Source of the DNA: Streptomyces sp. NBC_01775
GTDB taxonomy: Bacteria > Actinomycetota > Actinomycetes > Streptomycetales > Streptomycetaceae
Direction: 5' to 3'
Length of the DNA: 64,000 nt
Assembly (NCBI RefSeq): GCF_035917675.1
Contig: NZ_CP109104.1
Span: forward strand, 7,626,001 to 7,690,000
Shown: in pieces, positions 1 to 8,035 of the stretch
Layout of the letters: each line of letters begins with the position of its first letter
How positions within the stretch are numbered: position 1 is the stretch's first letter
Made by a program: the position numbers and the translations under genes
The notes under the pieces: generated by a model
What the model saw: only the letters and a program-made list of their open reading frames with translations
What the model was told of the DNA's origin: nothing
The model's database searches: none

Positions 1-2
1 TG

Positions 3-146
3 GAGGGCGTCTACGCGGCGGGGGAGGCGGCCGGGTTCGGCGGCGGCGGCGTCCACGGCTACCGCTCCCTGGAGGGCACCTTCCTCGGCGGCTGCCTCTT
101 CTCCGGGCGGACAGCAGGCCGCGCGGCGTCCCGCGCGGTCGGCTGA
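3..146 (+). CDS. FAD-binding dehydrogenase, C-terminal end (partial)
   Basis: Only the last 47 residues are in the window; the gene enters from the left edge and stops at TGA 144-146. The visible end (EGVYAAGEAAGFGGGGVHGY, then a RSLEGTFLGGCLFSGR segment) is the FAD-contacting C-terminal region typical of KstD/fumarate-reductase-like flavoprotein dehydrogenases, where the glycine-rich stretch closes the cofactor site. These enzymes use FAD to dehydrogenate steroid-like or small organic substrates, but the substrate cannot be judged from this fragment. It is followed by a non-coding region with a repeated motif before the protease gene. Confidence 0.75.
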   Translation, partial: EGVYAAGEAAGFGGGGVHGYRSLEGTFLGGCLFSGRTAGRAASRAVG

Positions 147-152
147 GCGAAC

Positions 153-247
153 GTCAAGCCGGTCCGGCGTTTGAGGACGAGCGCGTGGTGTGGCTCTCTG
201 GCGGAAGCGGGGTGGATCAAGCCCGTCCGGCGTTTGAGGACGAGCGC
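153..247. repeat. Duplicated intergenic repeat (GTCCGGCGTTTGAGGAC motif)
   Basis: Two near-identical copies, 153-184 and 217-247, share the core GTCCGGCGTTTGAGGACGAG and lie 64 bases apart. The following bases are also similar (CTCTCTGGCGGAAGCGGGG versus TTCTCTGACGAAAGCGGGG), so about 64 bp appear tandemly duplicated. A related core (CCCGTCCGGCG) forms the arm of the hairpin at 48785-48821. Such motifs recur between genes in streptomycete genomes; no function is claimed. Confidence 0.7.
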
Positions 248-447
248 CCTGGCGCGATTCTCTGACGAAAGCGGGGGAGCGGAGTGCCGGCAAACCGTCA
301 GCGAGGGCGAGGGCTGAGAGCAAGGGCGGACCACCAAAGGCGGAGCGGCGAAAGCGGGGGCGAGGGCGGTAGCCCACCCGCGGTAGCCCACTCGTTCGGT
401 GAGCGGACACGGAATCGGGGTCAACGGACGACTTCTGGCCAACTTGC

Positions 448-463
448 TGTCAGGCACCTGACA
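448..463. promoter_or_regulatory. Candidate operator upstream of the metalloprotease
   Basis: TGTCAGG-CA-CCTGACA is a perfect 7-bp inverted repeat with a 2-bp centre, 138 bp upstream of the protease start. A symmetric site of this size in a promoter region is typical of a dimeric regulator. The regulator is unknown; binding is inferred from symmetry and location only. Confidence 0.4.
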
Positions 464-601
464 CTTCGGTCCGCTGGTGCCATCGTTCAGCACGCCGAAG
501 TGCCGCGCCCCCCATGCCCAACATGCGCCGCCCTTCGGTGACTTCCTCCCACACGTGCACAGCTCCACCAGTTCTGCCATCTCTCGCAGAAGGAGTTCAA
601 C

Positions 602-2569
602 GTGCGTAAGAGAATCACCCCCCGAAGACGTGCCACCGTCGGTGGTGCGCTGGTCGCCGTGACCGCGATGGTCACGGTGGGCATGCAGAGCGGCACCGCC
701 TCGGCGGGGCCGGATGCGAGCAAGCTCGGCAAGCCGGACGCCGGAGAGCTTCCCGTGAAGCTCTCCGCACCGCAGCGGGCCGGTCTGCTGAAGACGGCGA
801 GCGACACGAGGGCCGAGACCGCGCAGGCGCTGAAGCTCGGTGCGAAGGAGCAGCTCAAGCCGCGTGATGTCGTGAAGAACGCGGACGGCTCCGTGCACAC
901 CCGCTACGAGCGGACCTACGACGGGCTGCCCGTGCTGGGCGGCGACATGGTCGTTCACGAGACCAAGAGCGGCAAGATCGAGGGCGTCGACAAGGCGACG
1001 AAGGCCAGGATCCAGGTCGCCACGACCAAGGCGGCCGAGAAGGCGCCGGCCCTGAAGAAGGAGGCGGCCGAGCCCCGCAAGGTCGTCTGGGCGGCGCAGG
1101 GAAAGCCCGTGCTGGCCTGGGAGACCGTCGCCGGCGGCAAACAGAAGGACGGCACGCCCAACGAGCTGCACACGATCACCGACGCGAACAGCGGCAAGAA
1201 GCTGTTCTCGTACCAGGGCGTGCACAACGGCACCGGCAACAGCCAGTACAGCGGCAAGGTCACCCTCGGTACCTCGGGCTCCGCCGGGTCGTACAGCATG
1301 AACGACACCGGGCGCGGCGGGCACAAGACGTACAACCTCAACCGCGGCACCTCCGGCACCGGGACGCTGTTCACCGACGCCGACGACGTCTGGGGCGACG
1401 GGACTCCCTCCAACGCTCAGACCGCGGGCGTCGACGCGCACTACGGGGCGGCCCTCACCTGGGACTACTACAAGAACGTGCACGGCCGTTCGGGCATACG
1501 CGGCGACGGCGTCGGCGCGTACTCGCGGGTGCACTACAGCAGCAACTACGTCAACGCCTTCTGGCAGGACTCCTGCTTCTGCATGACCTACGGCGACGGC
1601 GACGGCAATCAAAAGCCGCTGACCTCCATCGACGTGGCCGCGCACGAGATGACGCACGGGGTCACGGCCGCCACGGCCAAGCTGGTCTACAGCGGCGAGT
1701 CCGGCGGCCTGAACGAGGGCACCTCGGACATCTTCGCCGCGGCCGTCGAGTTCAACGCCAACAACCCCAACGACGTGGGGGACTATCTCGTCGGCGAGAA
1801 GATCGACATCCGGGGCAACGGCACCCCGCTGCGCTACATGGACAAGCCCAGCAAGGACGGCCAGTCCAAGGACAGCTGGTACTCGGGCATCGGCGGCGTC
1901 GACGTGCACTACTCGTCGGGTGTCGCGAACCACTTCTTCTACCTGCTCAGCGAGGGCAGCGGGGCCAAGGAGATCAACGGCGTCAAGTACGACTCGCCGA
2001 CCTACGACAACCTCCCGGTCACCGGCATCGGCATCAAGGACGCCGAGAAGATCTGGTTCAAGGCGCTCAGCGAGAAGATGACCTCGAACACCAACTACGC
2101 GGGGGCGCGCACCACCACGCTCTCCGCCGCCGCCGACCTCTTCGGGCAGAGCAGCGCGCAGTACACCGCCGTCGCCAACGCCTGGGCGGCCGTCAACGTC
2201 GGCTCCCGCCCCGGTGGGCCCGGCCCCGGTGACGGGTACGAGAACACCGACGCCTACGACATCCCCGATCCGGGCACCGTCGAGTCCCCGATCAGCGTCA
2301 CCCGGGACGGCAACGCGCCCAGCACCCTCAAGGTGGACGTCGACATCACCCACCCCTACCGGGGTGACCTGCGCATCGATCTGATCGCGCCCGACGGCTC
2401 CGCCTACCGGGTGAAGAACACCAGCACCACCGACTCGGCCGACGACGTGAAGGCCACCTACACCGTCAACGCCTCCTCGGAGAAGGCGACGGGCGCCTGG
2501 AAGCTCCGCGTCGCCGACATCTACCGCACCGACGCCGGCACACTCAACTCCTGGAAGCTCACCTTCTGA
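602..2569 (+). CDS. Secreted M4 (thermolysin-like) zinc metalloprotease with P-domain
   Basis: This is a 655-aa extracellular neutral protease. An Arg-rich N-terminus and hydrophobic segment (about 1-36, ending TASA) form a Sec signal, possibly Tat-like given the RRR stretch. Residues about 40-210 are the FTP/PepSY-type propeptide. The catalytic domain carries HEMTH at residues 348-352 (two zinc His and the catalytic Glu), the third-ligand segment GGLNEGTSD and the active-site His region DVHYSSGVANHFF. After a Gly/Pro linker, about 545-655 form a proprotein-convertase P-domain (ITHPYRGDLRIDL). GTG start is fixed by AAGGAG seven bases upstream. The gene is monocistronic, ending in a strong hairpin. 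Family assignment is firm; substrates are unknown. Confidence 0.95.
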   Translation: MRKRITPRRRATVGGALVAVTAMVTVGMQSGTASAGPDASKLGKPDAGELPVKLSAPQRAGLLKTASDTRAETAQALKLGAKEQLKPRDVVKNADGSVHTRYERTYDGLPVLGGDMVVHETKSGKIEGVDKATKARIQVATTKAAEKAPALKKEAAEPRKVVWAAQGKPVLAWETVAGGKQKDGTPNELHTITDANSGKKLFSYQGVHNGTGNSQYSGKVTLGTSGSAGSYSMNDTGRGGHKTYNLNRGTSGTGTLFTDADDVWGDGTPSNAQTAGVDAHYGAALTWDYYKNVHGRSGIRGDGVGAYSRVHYSSNYVNAFWQDSCFCMTYGDGDGNQKPLTSIDVAAHEMTHGVTAATAKLVYSGESGGLNEGTSDIFAAAVEFNANNPNDVGDYLVGEKIDIRGNGTPLRYMDKPSKDGQSKDSWYSGIGGVDVHYSSGVANHFFYLLSEGSGAKEINGVKYDSPTYDNLPVTGIGIKDAEKIWFKALSEKMTSNTNYAGARTTTLSAAADLFGQSSAQYTAVANAWAAVNVGSRPGGPGPGDGYENTDAYDIPDPGTVESPISVTRDGNAPSTLKVDVDITHPYRGDLRIDLIAPDGSAYRVKNTSTTDSADDVKATYTVNASSEKATGAWKLRVADIYRTDAGTLNSWKLTF

Positions 2570-2618
2570 CCCGTACCGCCCGCCCCGGTAGTGCCCGGAG
2601 CACGGCAGGAAGGGAAAA

Positions 2619-2658
2619 CGCGCCCCGGAGACACGTGAGTTGGTGTCTCCGGGGCGCG
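2619..2658 (+). terminator. Rho-independent-type hairpin after the protease
   Basis: A perfect 16-bp stem (2619-2634 with 2643-2658) closes an 8-nt loop, about 50 nt downstream of the protease stop. There is no clear T run, as is common for high-GC actinobacterial terminators. Confidence 0.85.
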
Positions 2659-2774
2659 CGGCCGTGCGCTTGCCCGTCCGCCTCCGGCCCAAGGCCGGTC
2701 AGCCAAGCCACATTCCCCGGATTGGCTCTGTTGAGTGGGGCCGATCCGCAGGCACTGTCGTGTTCCAGTCGGTC

Positions 2775-2814
2775 GATCGGCCCGCACGAGAGGCGATCGG
2801 CCCGCACGAGAGGG
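2775..2814. repeat. Tandem 20-bp direct repeat upstream of usp
   Basis: GATCGGCCCGCACGAGAGGC at 2775-2794 is repeated at 2795-2814 with a single final-base difference. The second copy supplies the GAGAGGGG ribosome binding site of the universal stress gene. It may be a duplicated regulatory half-site or replication slippage. Confidence 0.6.
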
Positions 2815-2820
2815 GACACG

Positions 2821-3399
2821 GTGAACGCATCAGGAGGCACCCACAGGCCAAGACCGGACGAGCACGGCTGCCGCGCCAACTCCCGTACGGGGCGAGGCCG
2901 TCTGGTCGTCGGAGTGAGCGGCTCGCTGACGAGCCTGGCCGGGCTGCGCCAAGCCGCCGAGGAGGCCCGCCGCACCGGCGACACCCTGCTGGCCGTCATC
3001 GCCTGGGAGCCGCCCGAGGGGGAGCACGCCTATCTGCGCCGACCCGACAGGGCCTGGGCACGGCACTGGCAGCGGGAGGCGCACGCCCGGCTCGAGCGCG
3101 CCTTCGAGGAGGCATTCGGCGGCGCGCCGCCCGGGGCCGACGTGCACAAGCGCGTCGTACGGGACACGCCGTGGCGGGCGCTGAGCGAGGCGGCCGACCG
3201 GCCCGGCGACCGGCTGGTGCTGGGCGTCCGCCACACCGGAAGGGGCCGTGGAACCGTCGGCCGGACGGTCCGCCGCGTACTGGCCCACGCCCGCTGCCCC
3301 GTCCTCACCGTCCCCGCGCCAGCCGTGCCCAAAGGCATCCGGGGCGCCCTGCGCCGGGTGACGGCAGCGGACTTCTGCACGGCCGGTCTCGCGGCCTGA
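2821..3399 (+). CDS. Universal stress protein (UspA) family
   Basis: This is a 192-aa, single-domain USP-like protein. The fold starts at RLVVGVSGSLTS (about residue 28) and ends with the strand region GTVGRTVRRVLAHARCPVLTV, where the family's ATP-binding G-rich loop and final strand lie. An internal stretch, DRLVLGVRHTGRG, matches the LVLG-R glycine motif. GTG 2821 is chosen because GAGAGGGG lies 6 bases upstream; the frame is open further upstream, but that part overlaps the protease terminator and looks non-coding. In actinomycetes USPs are commonly dormancy or hypoxia genes, which fits the DevS/DevR-like pair 2-4 kb away. The C-terminal 25 residues extend beyond the usual domain. Confidence 0.85.
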   Translation: MNASGGTHRPRPDEHGCRANSRTGRGRLVVGVSGSLTSLAGLRQAAEEARRTGDTLLAVIAWEPPEGEHAYLRRPDRAWARHWQREAHARLERAFEEAFGGAPPGADVHKRVVRDTPWRALSEAADRPGDRLVLGVRHTGRGRGTVGRTVRRVLAHARCPVLTVPAPAVPKGIRGALRRVTAADFCTAGLAA

Positions 3400-3518
3400 C
3401 AGGACCGGGGGCCGTGCGGCGCGCGCCCCTTGCTCGACGGGGCGTAGCTTTGGCGGGGCACCGTGCTCCCTCATTGACGGGGCACAGCGTCCGCAGGCTC
3501 AGCCCAGCCCAGCCCAGC

Positions 3519-4565
3519 TCAGCCCACGGCCCCCAGCCCCAGGGCCCGCATGCCCGGGGCGCAGCTCTCGCGCAGCGCGGCCAGCTCCCGGGACGGGAGT
3601 CCCAGTGCCGCGCCGCGCCGGGAGCCGTCCAGCATCGCGGCGCCCGTATCCAGCCAGCGCGGCAGGGGTTCCACGTCCAAGAAACGGGCGAGTCGGGTGA
3701 GTTCGTCGTACGGCGCGTCCAGCAGCCGTTCGTAGGACAGCGTCGTACGCGCCTCCTCCGGCAGCTCGCGCAGGTTCTCGGCGCCCTCGGCCACCAGCCG
3801 CGACCACAGCGTGCCGAAGCGTGTCACCGGCATGGGCCGCTCCAGGACCAGCGCCGGATCGAAGCGGTCCGCCAGCAGCGCCGACAGGTGCGGCGGCAGC
3901 GCCGCCACCCGCTCGGGCGTCAGCTCGGACGGCGAGGCCACACCGGCGAGTTCGGCCATCTCCAGCAGCTGGGTGATGAAGCGGTATCCGGGGTGGCGGC
4001 TCATGGACAGCGCGCAGTCGGGTCCGTCGCGGAAGAGATGGACGAAGCGCGCGTTCGGGAAGGCACGGCGCAGCGGCGGAACACTGCCCGTCGAATACCC
4101 CGAGCGCTCGACGGCCGCCCGCGCGCTGCCCCCATGCTCGGCCAGCGTGTCGAACAGCGCCTCCCAGTGCCGCGGTCCCGGGCGTACGGGCCAGCCCGTG
4201 ACCCGCGGCTCCAGCGCGTCCAGCAGCGCGTCCGGGTCGTCGGTGAGGTGGGGCAGCGCCATGAGGCTGAGCGCGGGGATGCCGGTCGTCTCCGCCGAAT
4301 AACGCCCGGGGGAGCGGTTGTAGAGGAACTCGGGCAGTGCCGCGCCGCTGCGGATCATGCTGTCGAAGACCCGGTTGGGCTCGGTCACCCGCGCCCAGAA
4401 CTCCCGCCCCGACAGCGGCTCCTCACCCAGCGTCGTGGACCCCATGGCGGTGGCGCCCAGCTCGTTGAGGCTCAGCACGCCGGGGTGCTCGCGCAGGACG
4501 CGGGAGAGTGCCGTGGAGCCGCTGCGGCCCGTGCCCACGACGAAGGTCAGCGTCCGAACACCCAT
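3519..4565 (-). CDS. PAPS-dependent sulfotransferase family protein
   Basis: This is a 348-aa cytoplasmic sulfotransferase-like protein. The N-terminal GTGRSGST (residues about 11-18) is the 5'-phosphosulfate-binding loop that replaces a P-loop in this superfamily, and VHLFRDGPDCALSMSRHP (about 190) is the 3'-phosphate-binding segment with its Arg and Ser. Such enzymes move sulfate from PAPS to hydroxyls or amines of small molecules or glycans; the acceptor is not predictable here. ATG 4563-4565 is the natural start. It ends convergently with the usp gene and follows the thioredoxin-fold gene by 15 bases on the same strand, so the two may be co-transcribed. Confidence 0.85.
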   Translation of the reverse strand: MGVRTLTFVVGTGRSGSTALSRVLREHPGVLSLNELGATAMGSTTLGEEPLSGREFWARVTEPNRVFDSMIRSGAALPEFLYNRSPGRYSAETTGIPALSLMALPHLTDDPDALLDALEPRVTGWPVRPGPRHWEALFDTLAEHGGSARAAVERSGYSTGSVPPLRRAFPNARFVHLFRDGPDCALSMSRHPGYRFITQLLEMAELAGVASPSELTPERVAALPPHLSALLADRFDPALVLERPMPVTRFGTLWSRLVAEGAENLRELPEEARTTLSYERLLDAPYDELTRLARFLDVEPLPRWLDTGAAMLDGSRRGAALGLPSRELAALRESCAPGMRALGLGAVG

Positions 4566-4580
4566 CCCGCACCCCTCACC

Positions 4581-5216
4581 TCACCCGCGGCGGCCCGCGG
4601 CCTCGCACTCCCGGAAGTCGAGCGGCGAAGCGGCGCGCCGGAACTCGTAGAACTGCTCCACCCCGGCCATCAGCAGCGCCCCGTCCCACAGCCTGCCCGC
4701 AGTCTCCCCGCAGGGGGTGGGCGAGACACACGGTCCGAAGAACGCGGTGCGCTCCCCGCCTTGGCCGCTCACCGCGAGGACGGGCGTGCCCACCTCCGTG
4801 CCGACCAGGCCGATGCCCTCCGCGTGCGAGGCGCGCACCGCCGCGTCGTACCGCTCCGAGCCCGCCGCGTCCGCGAGCCCCGCGGGGAGGCCGGCCTCCG
4901 CCAGGGCCTCGGGCAGCACCCTGCCCCAGTCCCAGTCGCTCCGGGTGTGCACCCGGGTGCCGAACGCGGTGAAGAAGTCGCCGAGCGCCCGCTGTCCGTG
5001 TTCCTCGGCCACGGCGGCGCACACCCGCACCGGCATCCACAGATAGCCCTCGGTGTCGCCCTCGGGGTCCTCGTCGAGGTGCTCGTTCAGCACCGAGAGG
5101 CTCATCACGCGCCAGCGCACCTCCACCTCCCGCACCCGCTCCACCTCGCGGATCCAGCGCGAGGTGAGCCACGTGTACGGGCAGGAGGGATCGAACCAGA
5201 AGTCCACGACCGTCAT
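4581..5216 (-). CDS. DsbA-fold oxidoreductase, mycothiol-dependent nitroreductase (Rv2466c) family
   Basis: This is a 211-aa thioredoxin-fold protein. It opens with DFWFDPSCPYTWLTSRW, which aligns with the start of the mycobacterial mycothiol-dependent nitroreductase family. That family normally has a CPWC active site; here the motif is C12-P-Y-T15, so the resolving cysteine is replaced by Thr, which suggests a monothiol mechanism. The all-helical insert (about 60-150) and the cis-Pro region EVGTPVLAV are present. It probably reduces substrates with mycothiol in the cytoplasm. It sits between the sulfotransferase and the DevS-like kinase, all on the minus strand. Family members in mycobacteria belong to redox or hypoxia regulons, in keeping with the neighbourhood. 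Confidence 0.8.
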   Translation of the reverse strand: MTVVDFWFDPSCPYTWLTSRWIREVERVREVEVRWRVMSLSVLNEHLDEDPEGDTEGYLWMPVRVCAAVAEEHGQRALGDFFTAFGTRVHTRSDWDWGRVLPEALAEAGLPAGLADAAGSERYDAAVRASHAEGIGLVGTEVGTPVLAVSGQGGERTAFFGPCVSPTPCGETAGRLWDGALLMAGVEQFYEFRRAASPLDFRECEAAGRRG

Positions 5217-5248
5217 GTGCCGAGCCTATGGTCCGTCCGGCGGATCTT

Positions 5249-7084
5249 TCACTGCTCTCTTTCCTGGTCCTTTTCGTGGGGCAGGGGAACGCGCCACACA
5301 ATGCGGGTGCCCTTGGCCGCCCCGGGCGAAGAGTTGGTGCCACTCTCGTGCGGGGCGCTCTCGTGCGGGGCGCTCTCCTGCGGGGCAGCCCCGCCCCCGC
5401 TCCCGCCCACGGTGAGGCCGCCGCCGAGGAGTTCCGCCCGGGAGCGCATGTTGTCCAGGCCCCCCGAGTGGGTGCTCTCGCCGATGCCCAGGCCGTCGTC
5501 GGTGATCGACAAGGTGATGTCGTCGTCGACGTTCAGCGTCACATCGACGCGGCGCGCGTGTGCGTGCCGCACGATGTTGCTCAGCGCCTCGCCGAGCACC
5601 GCACGCACATGCTCGGCCGCCTCGGGCGGCACGTTCGTGTCCACGGGGCCTTCCATACGCAGCGCGGGCATGAAGCCCAGCTGCTCGGCGGTGTCGCTGA
5701 CGGCCTTGGCCATGGTTCTGCGCAGGCTGACGCGCGAGGGATCGCGGCCGTCGTCGGAGGAGCGCAGCGCGAAGATGGTCGAGCGGATGATCTTGATCGT
5801 CTCGTCCAGGTCGTCGACCGCGCGGCCCACCCGCTCGGCCGCCTCGGGACGGTCGATCAGCCGCGCCGCGCTCTGGAGCGTCATGCCCGTCGCGAACAGC
5901 CGCTGGATCGCCAGGTCGTGCAGATCGCGGGCGATGCGGTCCCGGTCGTGGAGCAGGGCGAGCTGCTCCGACTCCGACCTGTGCTGGGCCAGTTCGAGCG
6001 CCAGTGCGGCCTGGGCCGCGAAGTCGGACAGGAGGCCCACCTCCGTGTCGTCGAACGGCGGCTTCCCCTTGAGTCTGCTCAGCCGCAGCGCGCCGGGAGA
6101 GTGCTTCTGCGCCAGCAGCGGCACGGCGACGGCGGGCCCGTGTGCGTTCTCCACGCCGGGAAAGGCGTGGGTGCGCGGGTCGTTCATGATGTCCGGCGTC
6201 ACCGCGGACTCGCCGGTGCGCGCGGCCAGCCCCGGAAGGGTGTTGTCGTAGGCGACGACCAGCCCGGTCATCTCCTTCGACAGCTCGCCGACCGCCACGT
6301 CCACCCGCAGCGCGTCGGTGAGCGGATCGGGCAGCAGCACACACGCCGAGTCGGACTGGGAGACCTCCAGCGCCCCCCAGGCGATCAGCCGCAGCACCTC
6401 GCCGGAGGAGGCGCCGCTCAGCAGCGACCTGGTGATCTCGCCCAGCGCCTCCAGCCACTGCTCGCGGCGGCGGCTCTCCGCGTACAGGCGCGCGTTGTCG
6501 ACCGCGACGCCCGCGGCGACGGCCAGGGTGGTGACGACGGCCTCGTCGTCCGCGTCGAAGTCGGCGCCGCCGCGCTTCTCGGTCAGGTAGAGATTGCCGA
6601 AGACCTCGTCGCGCACCCGCACCGGCACACCCAGGAAGCTGTGCATCGGCGGGTGGTTGGCGGGGAAGCCGTGGCTGGCCGGGTGCGCGGCCAGGTCCGT
6701 CAGCCGCAGCGGCTCGGGGTGCCGGATCAGCTCGCCCAGGATGCCGTGGCCCGAGGGCAGCGGCCCGATCTGTTCGGCCAGCTCGTCCGGGATGCCGACG
6801 GGCAGGAAGTTCGACAGCCGCTGCCGGTCGCCGATGACGCCCAGCGCGCCGTACTCCGCGTTGGTCAGGGCGAGGGCCGCCTCCACGATGCGGCGCAGCA
6901 CCTGTGCCAGATCCAGCTCCCTCCCGACGCTGAGGACGGCCTCCAGGAGGCTGTGCATCCGGTCCTGCGTGGTGCGCGCGGCATCAAGCCGCGTCTGGAG
7001 CTCATCGAGCAGCTCGTCCAGCCGGAAGTGGGGTAACTCCCCCCGGTAGGGGCGGTGCTGCCCGTGGTCGGCCGAGTCCGTCAT
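5249..7084 (-). CDS. Haem-GAF sensor histidine kinase, DevS/DosT/OsdK-like
   Basis: This is a 611-aa soluble sensor kinase. GAF-A covers about 55-205 and contains ANHPPMHSFLGVPVR with His144 at the place of the proximal haem ligand of mycobacterial DevS, followed by the diagnostic FGNLYLTEK. GAF-B covers about 225-370. The HisKA_3 box RDRIARDLHDLAIQRLF places the phospho-acceptor at His389, and the HATPase (about 480-600) shows EALSNIVRHAHA and DDGLGIG. Such kinases sense O2, NO or CO and phosphorylate a NarL-type regulator. The matching regulator is divergent, 193 bp away. The C-terminus is interrupted by a triple PHESA repeat. Haem binding is inferred from the conserved His. Confidence 0.92.
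   Translation of the reverse strand: MTDSADHGQHRPYRGELPHFRLDELLDELQTRLDAARTTQDRMHSLLEAVLSVGRELDLAQVLRRIVEAALALTNAEYGALGVIGDRQRLSNFLPVGIPDELAEQIGPLPSGHGILGELIRHPEPLRLTDLAAHPASHGFPANHPPMHSFLGVPVRVRDEVFGNLYLTEKRGGADFDADDEAVVTTLAVAAGVAVDNARLYAESRRREQWLEALGEITRSLLSGASSGEVLRLIAWGALEVSQSDSACVLLPDPLTDALRVDVAVGELSKEMTGLVVAYDNTLPGLAARTGESAVTPDIMNDPRTHAFPGVENAHGPAVAVPLLAQKHSPGALRLSRLKGKPPFDDTEVGLLSDFAAQAALALELAQHRSESEQLALLHDRDRIARDLHDLAIQRLFATGMTLQSAARLIDRPEAAERVGRAVDDLDETIKIIRSTIFALRSSDDGRDPSRVSLRRTMAKAVSDTAEQLGFMPALRMEGPVDTNVPPEAAEHVRAVLGEALSNIVRHAHARRVDVTLNVDDDITLSITDDGLGIGESTHSGGLDNMRSRAELLGGGLTVGGSGGGAAPQESAPHESAPHESGTNSSPGAAKGTRIVWRVPLPHEKDQEREQ
5343..5387. repeat. Three 15-bp in-frame repeats in the kinase C-terminus
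   Basis: CTCTCGTGCGGGGCG is present at 5343-5357 and 5358-5372, with a variant at 5373-5387. Read on the minus strand it encodes the repeated peptide APHES. The repeats lie within the HATPase C-terminal lobe and preserve frame. Confidence 0.7.
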
Positions 7085-7237
7085 GCGACCTCCGTACGAC
7101 AGCCGGGCGCGCTCGCACCCAGGTACGCATTCTACGGCCGAACCCCCTCCGTACAGTGGGTGTTGACGGCAACACGGACGACGGCGCGCGGGCGGTCTCG
7201 CGCGTGGAGGTGCCGAACGGCCCTTTCTTGACGGAGT

Positions 7238-7258
7238 GTGTGTACTTCAGTCTGGGAA
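7238..7258. promoter_or_regulatory. Candidate DosR/OsdR-type box between kinase and regulator
   Basis: ACTTCAGTC at 7244-7252 followed by TGGGAA resembles the core and right half of the DosR-box consensus (GGGACTTNNGTCCC type). It lies 20 bp upstream of the response regulator ribosome binding site, in the shared divergent promoter region. Only one half is well conserved, so this is tentative. Confidence 0.3.
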
Positions 7259-7277
7259 GGCGTTCTGAGGAGGCTCA

Positions 7278-7982
7278 GTGCCGGACCCCGACACCCACGG
7301 TGACGCATCCGCTCACCACCCCATCCGTGTCTTCCTGCTCGACGACCACGAGGTGGTGCGCAGAGGGCTGCGCGATCTCCTGGAGGCCGAGCCGGACATG
7401 GACATCGTGGGCGAGGCCGCCGACGCGCGCCAAGCCATCGCGAGGGCGCCCGCGCTGCGCCCCGAGGTGGCGGTGCTCGATGTGCGCCTCGGCGGCTCCG
7501 ACGAGGGCGGCGATCAGGCGGGCATCGAGGTGTGCCGCGAGCTGCGGGCCCGCATGCCGGAGCTGGTGTGTCTGATGCTGACCTCCTTCGACGACGACGA
7601 GGCGCTCTTCGACGCGATCATGGCGGGCGCGGCCGGCTATGTGCTCAAGCAGATCAAGGGCGCGGACCTGGTCACCGCGATCCGTACGGTCGCCTCGGGC
7701 ACCTCGCTCCTCGACCCGCGCGCCACATCCCGGGTCATGTCGCGGATCCGGGCGCGCGAGCACCAGTCGGCGCCGCCCGAGCTGGCCAGGCTCTCGCCGC
7801 GCGAGCGGGAGGTGCTGGAGCTGATCGGGGAGGGGCTGACCAACCGGCAGATCGGCGAGCGGCTCTTCCTCGCGGAGAAGACCGTCAAGAACCGGATCTC
7901 CTCCATCCTCTCCAAGCTGGGCGTCGGCCGCCGGGTGCAGGCCGCCGTGATCGCCGAGCGCATCAAGGAGGCCGATGGCTGA
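7278..7982 (+). CDS. NarL/LuxR response regulator, DevR/OsdR-like
   Basis: This is a 234-aa response regulator. The receiver domain (about 15-135) has the acidic pair D22/D23, phospho-acceptor D68 in VAVLDVR, the Thr of MLTSFDDDEAL and the Lys of GYVLKQIKGAD. The DALFDAIMAGAAGYVLKQ-type helix is characteristic of DevR. The C-terminal LuxR HTH (about 170-225) reads LSPREREVLELIGEGLTNRQ and ends with SILSKLGVGRRVQAA. The GTG start has GAGGAGG upstream. It lies divergent from the haem-GAF kinase and is its likely partner. Expected targets in this setting are dormancy genes; the nearby usp, hemerythrin and gvp genes are candidates, by inference only. An 8-residue insert, GGSDEGGD, follows the phosphorylation site. 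Confidence 0.92.
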   Translation: MPDPDTHGDASAHHPIRVFLLDDHEVVRRGLRDLLEAEPDMDIVGEAADARQAIARAPALRPEVAVLDVRLGGSDEGGDQAGIEVCRELRARMPELVCLMLTSFDDDEALFDAIMAGAAGYVLKQIKGADLVTAIRTVASGTSLLDPRATSRVMSRIRAREHQSAPPELARLSPREREVLELIGEGLTNRQIGERLFLAEKTVKNRISSILSKLGVGRRVQAAVIAERIKEADG

Positions 7983-8035
7983 CGCCCCCGGTACGCTGCC
8001 GGCCGTCAAGGGAGCGCGGCGGAAGGGTGAGGCGT

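Larger units (their letters stand above)
147..601. other. Non-coding stretch between dehydrogenase and protease genes
   Basis: No convincing gene is seen in these 455 bases. The stretch holds two copies of a 31-32 base repeat (153-184 and 217-247), a short direct repeat of GGTAGCCCAC near 370-390, and a perfect inverted repeat at 448-463. The protease ribosome binding site (AGAAGGAG, 588-595) is at the right end. A long minus-strand open frame covers the whole area but is a GC-bias shadow of the protease gene. Confidence 0.6.

Noticed and set aside
59..2692. 877-aa minus-strand open frame over the metalloprotease
   Set aside because: Its codons mirror the third-position GC bias of the real M4 protease on the plus strand; low-complexity Val/Gly/Arg-rich protein with no domain.
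2640..6251. 1203-aa plus-strand open frame
   Set aside because: It runs across four well-supported genes on both strands and is Arg/Pro/Gly-rich noise.
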